Source: an uncultured Sphingomonas sp. (GTDB lineage: Bacteria > Pseudomonadota > Alphaproteobacteria > Sphingomonadales > Sphingomonadaceae). From it: a stretch of DNA of 64,000 nucleotides. The DNA lies in the NCBI GenBank assembly GCA_913775975.1, contig CAJYLQ010000005.1, positions 101,287 to 165,286 of the forward strand. The letters run 5' to 3'. Shown here one piece after another: positions 29,013 through 37,291 of the stretch (the first letter of the stretch is position 1; each line of letters begins with the position of its first letter). Under the pieces are notes generated by a model, which was given only the letters and a program-made list of their open reading frames with translations, was not told the origin of the DNA and searched no databases. The translations under genes were made by a program, and so were the position numbers.

Positions 29013-29018
29013 CCATCC
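28993..29018 (-). promoter_or_regulatory. Candidate ECF sigma promoter of the subtilase gene
   Basis: On the minus strand GGATGG (29018-29013), 16-nt spacer, CGTT (28996-28993), 32 nt upstream of the subtilase ATG. It overlaps the sigma promoter almost completely, so polymerase binding in one direction should exclude the other. Confidence 0.62.
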
Positions 29019-29039
29019 GTATGGACATGAGGACGATCA

Positions 29040-29519
29040 TTGGAAGAGGTCGAACGCGCGCTGACCCGGATGCTGCCGCGCCTGCGCCGCTTCGCGCACG
29101 GATTGGCGCGCAACGCCGCCGATGCGGACGATCTGACGCAGGCCGCCGCCGAGCGGATCCTGAAGGCGCGCGCGCAGTGGCAACCGGGCACCAGCTTCGA
29201 TGCCTGGGCCTATCGCATCCTGCGCAACCTGTGGATCGACACCGCCCGCAGCCGCCAGCGCCAAGATGCACGCCTGGCGCCGGCGGAGGACGGCCTGACC
29301 GTCGGCATGGACGGCGGCGCGGAGGCGCAGGTGGAACTGACCTATCTGATGCGCGCCATGGCCCGCCTGCCCGACGAACAGCGCGAGGCGGTGGCGCTGG
29401 TGATGATCGAGGGCCTGGCCTATGCCGAGGCGGCGGCGGTGCTGGAGGTGCCGGTGGGCACGCTGACCAGCCGGCTGGTGCGGGGGCGTCAGGCGCTTAT
29501 GGCGATGCTGGAGGATTGA
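29040..29519 (+). CDS. ECF-type RNA polymerase sigma factor
   Basis: A 159-residue group 4 sigma factor with region 2 (NAADADDLTQAAAERIL, then FDAWAYRILRNLWID) and region 4 (LPDEQREAVALVMIEGLAYAEA as two helices, VPVGTLTSRLVRGRQAL as the HTH). It lacks regions 1 and 3. No ATG fits; TTG at 29040 is used, with gagga 6 nt upstream. The anti-sigma gene starts 3 nt after its stop. It probably activates its own operon, the divergent subtilase and the repeat protein through the shared GGATGR-N16-CGTT elements. Confidence 0.92.
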   Translation: MEEVERALTRMLPRLRRFAHGLARNAADADDLTQAAAERILKARAQWQPGTSFDAWAYRILRNLWIDTARSRQRQDARLAPAEDGLTVGMDGGAEAQVELTYLMRAMARLPDEQREAVALVMIEGLAYAEAAAVLEVPVGTLTSRLVRGRQALMAMLED

Positions 29520-29522
29520 GCC

Positions 29523-30236
29523 GTGGCTGAGCCGATCGACGAAGGGATGCTGATCGCGTGGCTGGACGGCGAACTGCCACCGGCCGAGGCGGCACGGGTG
29601 GCGACGGCGGTGGAGGCCGATCCCGCGCTGGCGGCACTGGCGGAGCGGCACCGGCGGCTGCGTGCGCGCCTGACGGCCGTATTCGGTCCGATCGCCGACG
29701 AGCCGGTGGCGATGCCCGTTCCGCCGCCCTCAGCCACGGTCCATTCGCTGGACGCCGCGCGGGCGAAGGCGAGGCGCGCGGCCGCGCCGGCGGCGGTGCG
29801 GCGGCCGGTGCGCTGGACGATGCCGGGCGCGATCGCGGCCAGCCTGATCGTCGGCGTGCTCGCCGGGCATGGCCTGTCGGGGGGACGCGGCGTGGCGGAC
29901 GAGGCGAACGCGCTGGCGCTGTCGCCGCCGATCGCCGCCGCGCTGGACAGCCAGTTGTCGGGTGATGCCGGACCGGTGCGGGTCGCCCTATCCTTCCGCG
30001 ACCAGTCGGGCGATCTTTGCCGCAGCTTTTCCGCGCAGCATCTGACCGGCGTCGCCTGCCGCGCGGGACGCGGGTGGCAGCTTCGCTATGGCGCGCCCGG
30101 CACGGCGCAGGACGGCGCCTATCGCATGGCGGGCGGCGATGGCGACACGATGAAGATGGTGGAAACGATGATCGCCGGCGAACCGCTGGACCGGGCAGGT
30201 GAAGAGGCCGCGCGGGCAAAGGGCTGGGCGCGGTAG
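29523..30236 (+). CDS. Membrane anti-sigma factor
   Basis: A 237-residue protein starting at GTG. The N-terminal 50 residues (MLIAWLDGELPPAEAARV) are the anti-sigma domain style of RsiW/ChrR-type proteins, without a zinc HxxxCxxC motif. One membrane helix lies at about residues 100-118 (PGAIAASLIVGVLAGHG), then a periplasmic domain with two cysteines (DLCRSFSAQHLTGVACRAG) that could be redox- or ligand-sensing. Release of the sigma factor upon an envelope signal is the expected role. Position 3 nt behind the sigma gene supports it. Confidence 0.88.
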   Translation: MAEPIDEGMLIAWLDGELPPAEAARVATAVEADPALAALAERHRRLRARLTAVFGPIADEPVAMPVPPPSATVHSLDAARAKARRAAAPAAVRRPVRWTMPGAIAASLIVGVLAGHGLSGGRGVADEANALALSPPIAAALDSQLSGDAGPVRVALSFRDQSGDLCRSFSAQHLTGVACRAGRGWQLRYGAPGTAQDGAYRMAGGDGDTMKMVETMIAGEPLDRAGEEAARAKGWAR

Positions 30237-30312
30237 CGCCGCCCGGCCAAGCTACCCTTATTGCAGCGCAAGGAAGCATTTCCCGACTTCGCCCGGAAAA
30301 GGTGGTGAAGGA

Positions 30313-30339
30313 GGATCGTCAGAAAAGAACAGACGATCC
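30313..30339 (+). promoter_or_regulatory. 8-bp inverted repeat next to the ribosome site of the TonB receptor gene
   Basis: ggatcgtc and gacgatcc are perfect complements with an 11-nt loop (agaaaagaaca), ending one base before the aggggaatg ribosome site/start. It may be an operator or an RNA hairpin controlling translation. Confidence 0.5.
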
Positions 30340-30346
30340 AAGGGGA

Positions 30347-32803
30347 ATGAATGTGACGTCCACCCGAAACCTGCTGCTGGCGAGCGCCGCCCTGCTGGCG
30401 TTCGCCGCCGCGCATCCCGCAGCTGCACAATCGACGCCGCCCGCGACGGGCAACGATGCGGAGCCCGCGACGGCGCAGGCCGCCGACGACCAGATCATCG
30501 TCACGGGCACCCGCGCGCCGGGTCGCAGCCGGCTGGATTCGGTTGCGCCCGTCGACGTGCTGACCGGCGACGCGCTTCGGGCGCAGGGCACGACCGAACT
30601 GGCCAGCGCGCTGGCGACCGTCGCCCCCTCGATCGACTTCCCGCGTCAGGCGGCGGTGGACGGGACCGACGCCATCCGCCCCGCGACGTTGCGCGGCCTG
30701 TCTCCGGACCAGACGCTGGTGCTCATCAACGGCACGCGCGCGCACACGTCCGCGCTGCTGAACATCAACGGTTCGGTGGGTCGCGGCGCAGCGGCGGTCG
30801 ACCTGAACACGATCCCGACGGTCGCGCTGGACCGCGTGGAGGTGCTACGCGACGGCGCATCGGCGCAATATGGCTCCGACGCGATCGCGGGCGTCGTCAA
30901 CCTGCGCCTGCGCGAGGCGCGGTCGGGCGGCGGCGCGGCCGTTACCTTCGGCCGCTACGTCACCGAATATGACGCGGCACGGATCAGCCGCACCGCCCGC
31001 GATGGCGAGGCGCTGACCGTCAGCGGCTGGCAGGGCTTTGGCCTGGGCGCCGACGGCTTCCTGACCGTGTCCGGCGAATATGTCTCGCGCCAGCCGACCA
31101 ACCGGGCGGACCTCGACCCGCGCGGCGCCGCGCCGCTTCGCATCCGTGCGCGCTTCGGCGATCCGCAGGTCGAGCAGGGCACGGTGTTCGTCAACGCGGC
31201 GGTGCCGCTGGGCGACAATGGCTGGACCGCCTATGCCAATGGCGGCTTCCAGCAGCGCGACAGCGAAAGCGCCGCCTTCCCGCGCGTGCCCAACGCGACG
31301 GGCAGCGCGGCCAACGCGAACGCCAACGCGCTGCAGGGGCTGTACCCCGCCGGCTTCCTGCCGCTGATCGGCACGACCTCGCGCGATTACAACGCGACCG
31401 GCGGCATCCGGGGCGAGCTGGGCGGCTGGAACGCCGACCTGACCGTCAGCTATGGCCGCAACACGATCGACTTCGCGACGCGCAATTCCGCCAACGCGAC
31501 CTATGGCAACGCCTCCATCACCAACTTCGATTCGGGGCGGCTGACGTACGACCAGCTGATCGCGGGGCTGGACCTGGCGCGCGAATACAGCGTCAGCCCG
31601 GACTTCGTGCTGAACGTCGCGGCGGGTGGCGAGTATCGGCGCGAGGGGTTCAAGATCGGCGCTGGCCAGCCCGAAAGCTATAACCGTGCGACCGGCGCCC
31701 CGACCAACCTCGCGTCCGGCGCGCAAGGGTTCGTCGGCTTCCAGCCGGCCAACCAGGTCGACGTGCATCGCAGCAACGGCAGCATCTATGCCGATGTCGA
31801 GGCGCGGCTGTGGGACGCGCTGACGCTGGGCGTCGCGGCGCGGGGCGAAAGCTATTCCGACTTTGGCGAGACGGCGACGGGCAAGGTTTCCGCGCGCTAC
31901 GATTTCACGCCATGGCTGGCGCTGCGCGGTTCGGTGTCCACCGGCTTCCGCGCGCCGTCGCTCCAGCAGCAATATTATACCTCGACGCAGACGCTGGTGA
32001 CGGCGAACCAGCTGCTCGAAACCGGGCTCTATCCGGTCGGGAGCGGGATCGCGCAGGCGCTGGGCGCGCTGCCGCTGGAGCCGGAAAAGTCGCGCAGCTA
32101 CACGCTGGGCACGGTGATCCGCGCGGGCGGATTCAGCCTGACGGTGGATGCCTATCGCATCCGCATCCGCAACCAGATCGTGCTGTCGGAGAATATCCAG
32201 GCCTCGTCCAGCGCGGCGGTCGGCGCGCTGCTGTCGCCATTCGGCGTGCAGGCCGCGCGCTTTTTCGTCAACGGCGTGCAGACGACGACCAAGGGGCTGG
32301 ACGTGGTGGCGGGCTATACGCTGCGCAGCGACAGCCTGGGCAGTTTCAACCTGAGCGCGGCCGCGAACTTCAACGACATCTCCGTCGATCGTATCCCCAC
32401 CTCCACCGCCACGCTGAACCCGGCGCCCAGCCTGTTCGGGCGCAACCGCATCCTGACGATCGAACAGGGCACGCCGCGCACCAAGCTGGTGGGATCGATC
32501 GACTGGAAGCGCGACGCGTTCGGGGCGACGCTGCGCGCGGTGCATTATGGCGACGTGCTGCAGCCGGGCACGGTGCTGGCCAACGACGTGCACACCGGCC
32601 GCCACACGCTGATCGACCTGGAGGCGCGCTACAGCTTCAACCGGGCGGTGTCGCTGGCGATCGGCGCGGACAACCTGTTCGACGTCTATCCCCGTACGAC
32701 GCCGGCCGCGCTGAACAACAACGGCGTCACCGCCTTCCCCTATTACTCGCCGTTCGGGTTCAACGGCCGGCAGATCTATGGCCGCCTGAACATCAACTGG
32801 TGA
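30347..32803 (+). CDS. TonB-dependent outer-membrane receptor
   Basis: An 818-residue receptor with signal peptide (AAA-QST), a TonB-box-like stretch DDQIIVTGTRA at about 45-55, plug domain (about 60-170, with TLVLINGTRAH and VEVLRDGASAQYGSDAIAGVVN), and a 22-strand barrel ending in an aromatic residue (INW). ATG at 30347 has agggga upstream. Substrate not deducible; the next gene, a phosphodiesterase lipoprotein, hints at a phosphorylated or nucleotide-like compound (inference). Confidence 0.92.
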   Translation: MNVTSTRNLLLASAALLAFAAAHPAAAQSTPPATGNDAEPATAQAADDQIIVTGTRAPGRSRLDSVAPVDVLTGDALRAQGTTELASALATVAPSIDFPRQAAVDGTDAIRPATLRGLSPDQTLVLINGTRAHTSALLNINGSVGRGAAAVDLNTIPTVALDRVEVLRDGASAQYGSDAIAGVVNLRLREARSGGGAAVTFGRYVTEYDAARISRTARDGEALTVSGWQGFGLGADGFLTVSGEYVSRQPTNRADLDPRGAAPLRIRARFGDPQVEQGTVFVNAAVPLGDNGWTAYANGGFQQRDSESAAFPRVPNATGSAANANANALQGLYPAGFLPLIGTTSRDYNATGGIRGELGGWNADLTVSYGRNTIDFATRNSANATYGNASITNFDSGRLTYDQLIAGLDLAREYSVSPDFVLNVAAGGEYRREGFKIGAGQPESYNRATGAPTNLASGAQGFVGFQPANQVDVHRSNGSIYADVEARLWDALTLGVAARGESYSDFGETATGKVSARYDFTPWLALRGSVSTGFRAPSLQQQYYTSTQTLVTANQLLETGLYPVGSGIAQALGALPLEPEKSRSYTLGTVIRAGGFSLTVDAYRIRIRNQIVLSENIQASSSAAVGALLSPFGVQAARFFVNGVQTTTKGLDVVAGYTLRSDSLGSFNLSAAANFNDISVDRIPTSTATLNPAPSLFGRNRILTIEQGTPRTKLVGSIDWKRDAFGATLRAVHYGDVLQPGTVLANDVHTGRHTLIDLEARYSFNRAVSLAIGADNLFDVYPRTTPAALNNNGVTAFPYYSPFGFNGRQIYGRLNINW

Positions 32804-32885
32804 GCCTGACACGATCCTGACCGCCAACTGCGCTATGGCCCCGGGTGCGATCCGGGGCTAACGGCGCGGGCGCGAAGGGACATGA

Positions 32886-34187
32886 ATGATGACCAGACTG
32901 CCGCCTGCCCTGTCGATGCTTGCCGCCGCCGCGCTGGTGGCCGGGTGCGCGACGGACGTCCGCCCATCGGCGGCGATGGCGGCCGCCGCGACTCCCGCGT
33001 CGGCAGAGGCACCGGCAGCGCGGGCCCCCGTGACCATCCTCGTCTCGATCGACGGCTTTCGCGCCGACTATCTGGATCGCGGATTGACGCCGGTGCTGTC
33101 CGGCCTGGCACGGCAAGGCGTGCGCGGGACGATGCGCCCCTCCTTTCCGTCGAAGACCTTCCCCAATCACTGGACGCTGGTGACGGGCGTGGTGCCCGAC
33201 CGGCACGGCATCGTCGCCAACCACTTCACCGACCCGGCCCGCCCGCACGACACGTTCACCATGGAATCGGAAGACCCGTTCTGGTGGAATGCCGCAGAGC
33301 CCATCTGGGTCATGGCGGAAAAGGCGGGCATTCGCACCGCGACGATGTTCTGGCCGGGGTCGAACATCGCCTGGGGCGGACGGATGGAGGCGGGGGATCC
33401 CGTGACCTTCGTCGGCGGCACGCGCCCGCACGACTGGCAACAATATAACGAAGCGGTCTCGGACCGGCAGCGGGTGGACGCGATCCTCGACTGGCTGCGC
33501 CGCCCAGCCGCCACGCGGCCCGGGCTGCTGACGCTGTATTTCGACGAAGTGGATACGGCCGGGCATGCTGACGGGCCGGATTCTCCGGCGGTCGATACCG
33601 CGCTGACGAAGGTCGATACGGCGGTGGGCTGGCTGGTCGAGGGGCTGCGCGAACTCGGCCAGCCCGCCAATCTGGTCGTCGTAGCGGACCATGGCATGGC
33701 CGCCACGTCCGACAGCCGCGTGATCGCGCTCGACACGTTGACCGACCCCGCGGATATCAAACTCGTCAACGATGGCCCCTTCGCCAGCCTGGACGCGACA
33801 CCCGGGCACGTCCAAGCGGTGGAGCGCGCCCTGCTGCGCCCGCAGCCGCATATGCAGTGCTGGCGCAAGGCGGACATGCCGGCGCGCCTCCATTACGGCC
33901 ATAACGATCGTATCCCGGCTTATGTCTGCGTGGCCGACCCAGGCTGGCTCATCAAGGCGAAGCGGCCCGACAAGCCCTTTGGCGGCGGCAACCATGGCTA
34001 CGACCCGGCGGACCCGTCGATGGCGGCGCTGTTCATCGCCAACGGCCCCGCCTTTGCCCGGGGACGACGCGTCGGGACGTTCGATAATGTCGATGTCGCG
34101 CCGCTGCTGCGCGACCTGCTGCATCTGCCCGCCGATCAGCGACTGGACGGGACCGACGCGCCGTTCCGATCGGCCTGGGCACGCTGA
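32886..34187 (+). CDS. ENPP-like nucleotide pyrophosphatase/phosphodiesterase lipoprotein
   Basis: A 433-residue alkaline-phosphatase-superfamily enzyme. Lipobox LVAGC places the acylated cysteine at residue 21. Metal and catalytic residues of the nucleotide pyrophosphatase family are visible: SIDGFRADY (D56), nucleophile T91 in PSKTFPNHW, FDEVDTAGHADGP, ADHGM and GGNHGYD. It hydrolyses phosphodiester or pyrophosphate bonds in the periplasm. It follows the TonB receptor by 82 nt on the same strand; joint phosphate or nucleotide scavenging is plausible. Confidence 0.9.
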   Translation: MMTRLPPALSMLAAAALVAGCATDVRPSAAMAAAATPASAEAPAARAPVTILVSIDGFRADYLDRGLTPVLSGLARQGVRGTMRPSFPSKTFPNHWTLVTGVVPDRHGIVANHFTDPARPHDTFTMESEDPFWWNAAEPIWVMAEKAGIRTATMFWPGSNIAWGGRMEAGDPVTFVGGTRPHDWQQYNEAVSDRQRVDAILDWLRRPAATRPGLLTLYFDEVDTAGHADGPDSPAVDTALTKVDTAVGWLVEGLRELGQPANLVVVADHGMAATSDSRVIALDTLTDPADIKLVNDGPFASLDATPGHVQAVERALLRPQPHMQCWRKADMPARLHYGHNDRIPAYVCVADPGWLIKAKRPDKPFGGGNHGYDPADPSMAALFIANGPAFARGRRVGTFDNVDVAPLLRDLLHLPADQRLDGTDAPFRSAWAR

Positions 34188-34306
34188 CCGCCGCCGCCCC
34201 CGTACGGCGCCCGCGCGTTGACGATCCGGGTCGGCTGGCGTAACGACGCGGGCCGACCGGACAGCTGGGGTCGCTGCTCCAACCGAACGTACGGAAAGCG
34301 GGATTT

Positions 34307-35119
34307 ATGGCAGGCGCAACGACTTCGGCGACCCGAATCGACCTTGCCAAGCCTTCGATTGCACACAGCGTGACCGCCCGTACGATCCTTGTTTCCATTC
34401 ACGACGTCAGCCCGCGTTTCGAGCGGGAGGTGACGATCCTGCGCGAACGGCTGGCCCGGTTCGTGCCCGCCAACCGCATCGCGATGCTGGTCATCCCGGA
34501 CCATTGGGGATCGGCGAAGCTGACGCCCGGATCGCCGTTTGCCGGGCAGCTGCGCGCCTGGGCCGATGCGGGCACGGAGATGCTGGCGCATGGCTGGTAT
34601 CACCGCGACGACACGCCGCATCAGGGCCGGCTTGCCCGCACCAAGGCCAAGCACATGACCGCCGGCGAGGGCGAGTTTCTGGGCCTGTCGCGTGAGGTCG
34701 CCCGGCAGCGCATGGCCGACGGGCGCGACCTGATCGAGGGGATCACGGGCCGCGCGGTCGGCGGCTTCGTCGCGCCCGCCTGGCTGTATGGCGACGGCGC
34801 CCGGCAGGCCGCGCGCGATGTGGGCTTCGCGATGTGCGAGGATCACTTCCGCGTCTGGCGGCCCGCCGATAACCGCATCCTGGCGCGCGGGCCCGTCATC
34901 ACCTGGGCGAGCCGCAGCCGGGCGCGGATCGCCTCCTCGCTGGCCGCCTCGTTTGCGCTCCGGCATGTGCTGCGCCCCGTGCCGACCGTGCGCGTCGGCG
35001 TGCATCCGGGCGACGTCAACGTGCCCGCGCTGCTGACCTCGATCGACCGGACCATGGCGGCCTTGACGCCGGGACGCGAAGCCATCCGCTATGCGGATCT
35101 GGTGCAACGAGCGATCTGA
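34307..35119 (+). CDS. DUF2334 polysaccharide deacetylase-like protein
   Basis: A 270-residue protein of the DUF2334 family, a branch of NodB-type deacetylases: ILVSIHDVSPR (H32, D33), EMLAHGWYHRDD (H95, H99), GFVAPAW. It lacks a clear signal peptide. The stop overlaps the next start (TGATG). It opens a three-gene operon with a membrane protein and a glycosyltransferase, suggesting modification of a glycolipid or surface glycan. Confidence 0.85.
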   Translation: MAGATTSATRIDLAKPSIAHSVTARTILVSIHDVSPRFEREVTILRERLARFVPANRIAMLVIPDHWGSAKLTPGSPFAGQLRAWADAGTEMLAHGWYHRDDTPHQGRLARTKAKHMTAGEGEFLGLSREVARQRMADGRDLIEGITGRAVGGFVAPAWLYGDGARQAARDVGFAMCEDHFRVWRPADNRILARGPVITWASRSRARIASSLAASFALRHVLRPVPTVRVGVHPGDVNVPALLTSIDRTMAALTPGREAIRYADLVQRAI

Positions 35120-36069
35120 TGCCGCTGCTGCGCGGGGGCGGCGATCCGGCCGGCCCGACCTTCATCGACCCCGCACCGCTGGTGCGGCGCGGCGGCCTCG
35201 TCTGGCTGGGGCCGGCGATCTCCGCGCTGGTGCTGGCGGCGGTGCTGTTCCGCGTCCGCGACCTGCCGCTGGAGCCGCTGGCGCTGAAGCTGGACGTGTC
35301 GCCATCCTTCTGGGTGATCCTGCTCGCCTATTATCTGGTCGTGCCGGTGTCCGAATGGATCATCTTCCGCCGGATCTGGCCGCTGCCGCCGGCCGGCTTC
35401 GTCGCGCTGCTGCGCAAGCAGATTTGCAACGGCGTGCTGCTGGGCTATGTCGGCGAGGTCTATCTCTACGCCTGGGCGCGCCGACACACGCAGGTTACCA
35501 CCGCGCCGTTCGGGGCGATCAAGGACAATGCCGTCCTGTCCGCGCTGGCGGGCAACGGCTTTACCATCGCCCTGCTGGTCGCCACCGCGCCCTTCACCAG
35601 CCTGTTGATGGTCGGCCATGTCGCGCACCGGCTGCCGCTGGCGCTGGGCGTGGTGCTGGCTACATCTTTCGCCATCCTGTTCTGGCGGCACCGGCTGTTC
35701 ACGCTGCCGTGGCGCGACCTGCGCTTCATCACGCTGACGCATCTCGGCCGCCTGATCGTGACGATGGTGCTGGGGGTGATGCTCTGGAACCGGCTGGTGC
35801 CCGATGTCGGCGTGTTCTGGTGGGTCGCGCTGGCGAGCCTGCGCGTGCTGCTGTCGCGCGTGCCGTTCCTGCCCGACAAGGATCTGGCGGTCGCCGCGTT
35901 CGTCAGCGTCGCGGTGGCGCCGGCGGAGGATGTGGTGGCGGGCGCGGCGATCCTAGCGGGGCTGGTGCTGCTGATCCACCTGGTGCTGGGCGCGCTGCTC
36001 GGCATGTCCGACCTGGTCGACGAATACCGCATCCATGCCGGCGAAACCCGGCGTCGCGGCGAAGCCTGA
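35119..36069 (+). CDS. Multi-pass membrane protein, possibly glycan/lipid handling
   Basis: A 316-residue protein with about seven hydrophobic helices (first at residues 30-50). The central loops (FRRIWPLP, KQICNGVLLGYVGEVYLYAWARR) recall the lysylphosphatidylglycerol synthase-type transmembrane family that accompanies glycosyltransferases. Overlap with the deacetylase gene and 12 nt to the glycosyltransferase place it in one operon. Exact function unknown. Confidence 0.75.
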   Translation: MPLLRGGGDPAGPTFIDPAPLVRRGGLVWLGPAISALVLAAVLFRVRDLPLEPLALKLDVSPSFWVILLAYYLVVPVSEWIIFRRIWPLPPAGFVALLRKQICNGVLLGYVGEVYLYAWARRHTQVTTAPFGAIKDNAVLSALAGNGFTIALLVATAPFTSLLMVGHVAHRLPLALGVVLATSFAILFWRHRLFTLPWRDLRFITLTHLGRLIVTMVLGVMLWNRLVPDVGVFWWVALASLRVLLSRVPFLPDKDLAVAAFVSVAVAPAEDVVAGAAILAGLVLLIHLVLGALLGMSDLVDEYRIHAGETRRRGEA

Positions 36070-36081
36070 GGCCGCCACGCC

Positions 36082-37251
36082 ATGCGGATCGTCGACGTCG
36101 CGGCCTTCTACGCCCCCCAGGGCGGCGGGGTGCGCACCTATGTGGAGCGAAAGCTCGCCGCCGGTGCGCGCGCGGGGCATGAGATCGTCATCATCGCCCC
36201 CGGCCCCTCCTATGACGTGGTGGAGATGGCGGGGGGATCCAAGATCATCTTCACGCCCGGCCCCTCCTTCCCGCTAGACCGGCGCTATCATTATTTTTCC
36301 GACGAGCCGGCGCTGCACCGCCTGCTCGATTCGCTGGAGCCGGACGTCGTGGAGGCCAGCTCCCCCTGGTCCAGCCCGTCGATGGTCGCGCGCTGGCCGG
36401 GGACCGCGCCGCGCGCGCTGTTCCTCCATGCCGATCCGCTGTCCGCCTATGCCTATCGCTGGTTCGGGCGGGCGCTGCCGATTTCGGCGATCGACAAGAT
36501 GTTCGGGCGGTTCTGGCGGCATCTGCGGCGGCTGGACGAGCAGTTCGACCTCGTCGTCAGTCCCAGCCGGCATCTTCACGACCGGCTGGTCGCGGGCGGC
36601 CTGCACCGGGTCGTGACGATCCCGCTGGGGGTGGAGAAGGGGCTGTTCTCCCCATCCCTGCGCGACGAGGGGCTGCGCGCGCGCCTGCTCGAACGGTGTG
36701 CGCTGGGGCCTGAGGCGACGCTGCTGATCGGCATGGGCCGACTGGGGGCGGAAAAGCGCTGGCCTATGGTGATCGACGCGGTGACGGCGGCAGGCGCCCG
36801 GCATCCGGTGGGCATGGTGCTGCTGGGTGACGGCACCGCGCGCGGCGGGGTGGTGCGCGCGGTGGCGCACAATCCGCATATCCAACTGCTCGCCCCCGTG
36901 CGCGAACGGCCGGCGCTGGCGCAGATCCTGGCGAGCGGCGATGCGCTGGTGCATGGGTGCGAAGCGGAAACCTTCTGCCTCGCGGCGGCAGAGGCGCGCG
37001 CCAGCGGCCTGCCGCTGATCGTGCCGGACCGGGGCGGCGCGTACGACCAGTTCGAACATGGCATCGCCTGGCGCGCGGGCAGTGCCGCCGCGCTGCGCGC
37101 CGCGATCGGCGACTATCTGGCCGGCGATCCGCAGGGCCAGCGCCTGCGCGCGATCGCCGCCGCCGACACCGTCACCGACCTCGATACCCATTTCAACCGG
37201 CTGTTCGCCGCCTATGCCGATCTGGTCTCGGCGCGGCGGGCGGGCGGCTGA
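36082..37251 (+). CDS. Group 1 (GT4) glycosyltransferase
   Basis: A 389-residue GT-B glycosyltransferase. N-terminal acceptor domain begins YAPQGGGVRTYVERKL; the donor domain has GMGRLGAEKRW and the EX7E motif in CEAETFCLAAAEA near residue 295. It transfers a sugar from a nucleotide donor. Last gene of the DUF2334 operon. The product is unknown; a modified glycolipid is a reasonable guess. Confidence 0.88.
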   Translation: MRIVDVAAFYAPQGGGVRTYVERKLAAGARAGHEIVIIAPGPSYDVVEMAGGSKIIFTPGPSFPLDRRYHYFSDEPALHRLLDSLEPDVVEASSPWSSPSMVARWPGTAPRALFLHADPLSAYAYRWFGRALPISAIDKMFGRFWRHLRRLDEQFDLVVSPSRHLHDRLVAGGLHRVVTIPLGVEKGLFSPSLRDEGLRARLLERCALGPEATLLIGMGRLGAEKRWPMVIDAVTAAGARHPVGMVLLGDGTARGGVVRAVAHNPHIQLLAPVRERPALAQILASGDALVHGCEAETFCLAAAEARASGLPLIVPDRGGAYDQFEHGIAWRAGSAAALRAAIGDYLAGDPQGQRLRAIAAADTVTDLDTHFNRLFAAYADLVSARRAGG

Positions 37252-37291
37252 CCCCTTCCCTTTCGCGCCCGCCATCGACATCTGGGCGGGC

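Noticed and set aside
28993..29018. EcfG-type general stress promoter (GGAAC with CGTT)
   Set aside because: GGAAC is present on the minus strand, but its distance to CGTT is 13 nt instead of 16-17, and the other two promoters lack it. GGATGR with a 16-nt spacer explains all three.
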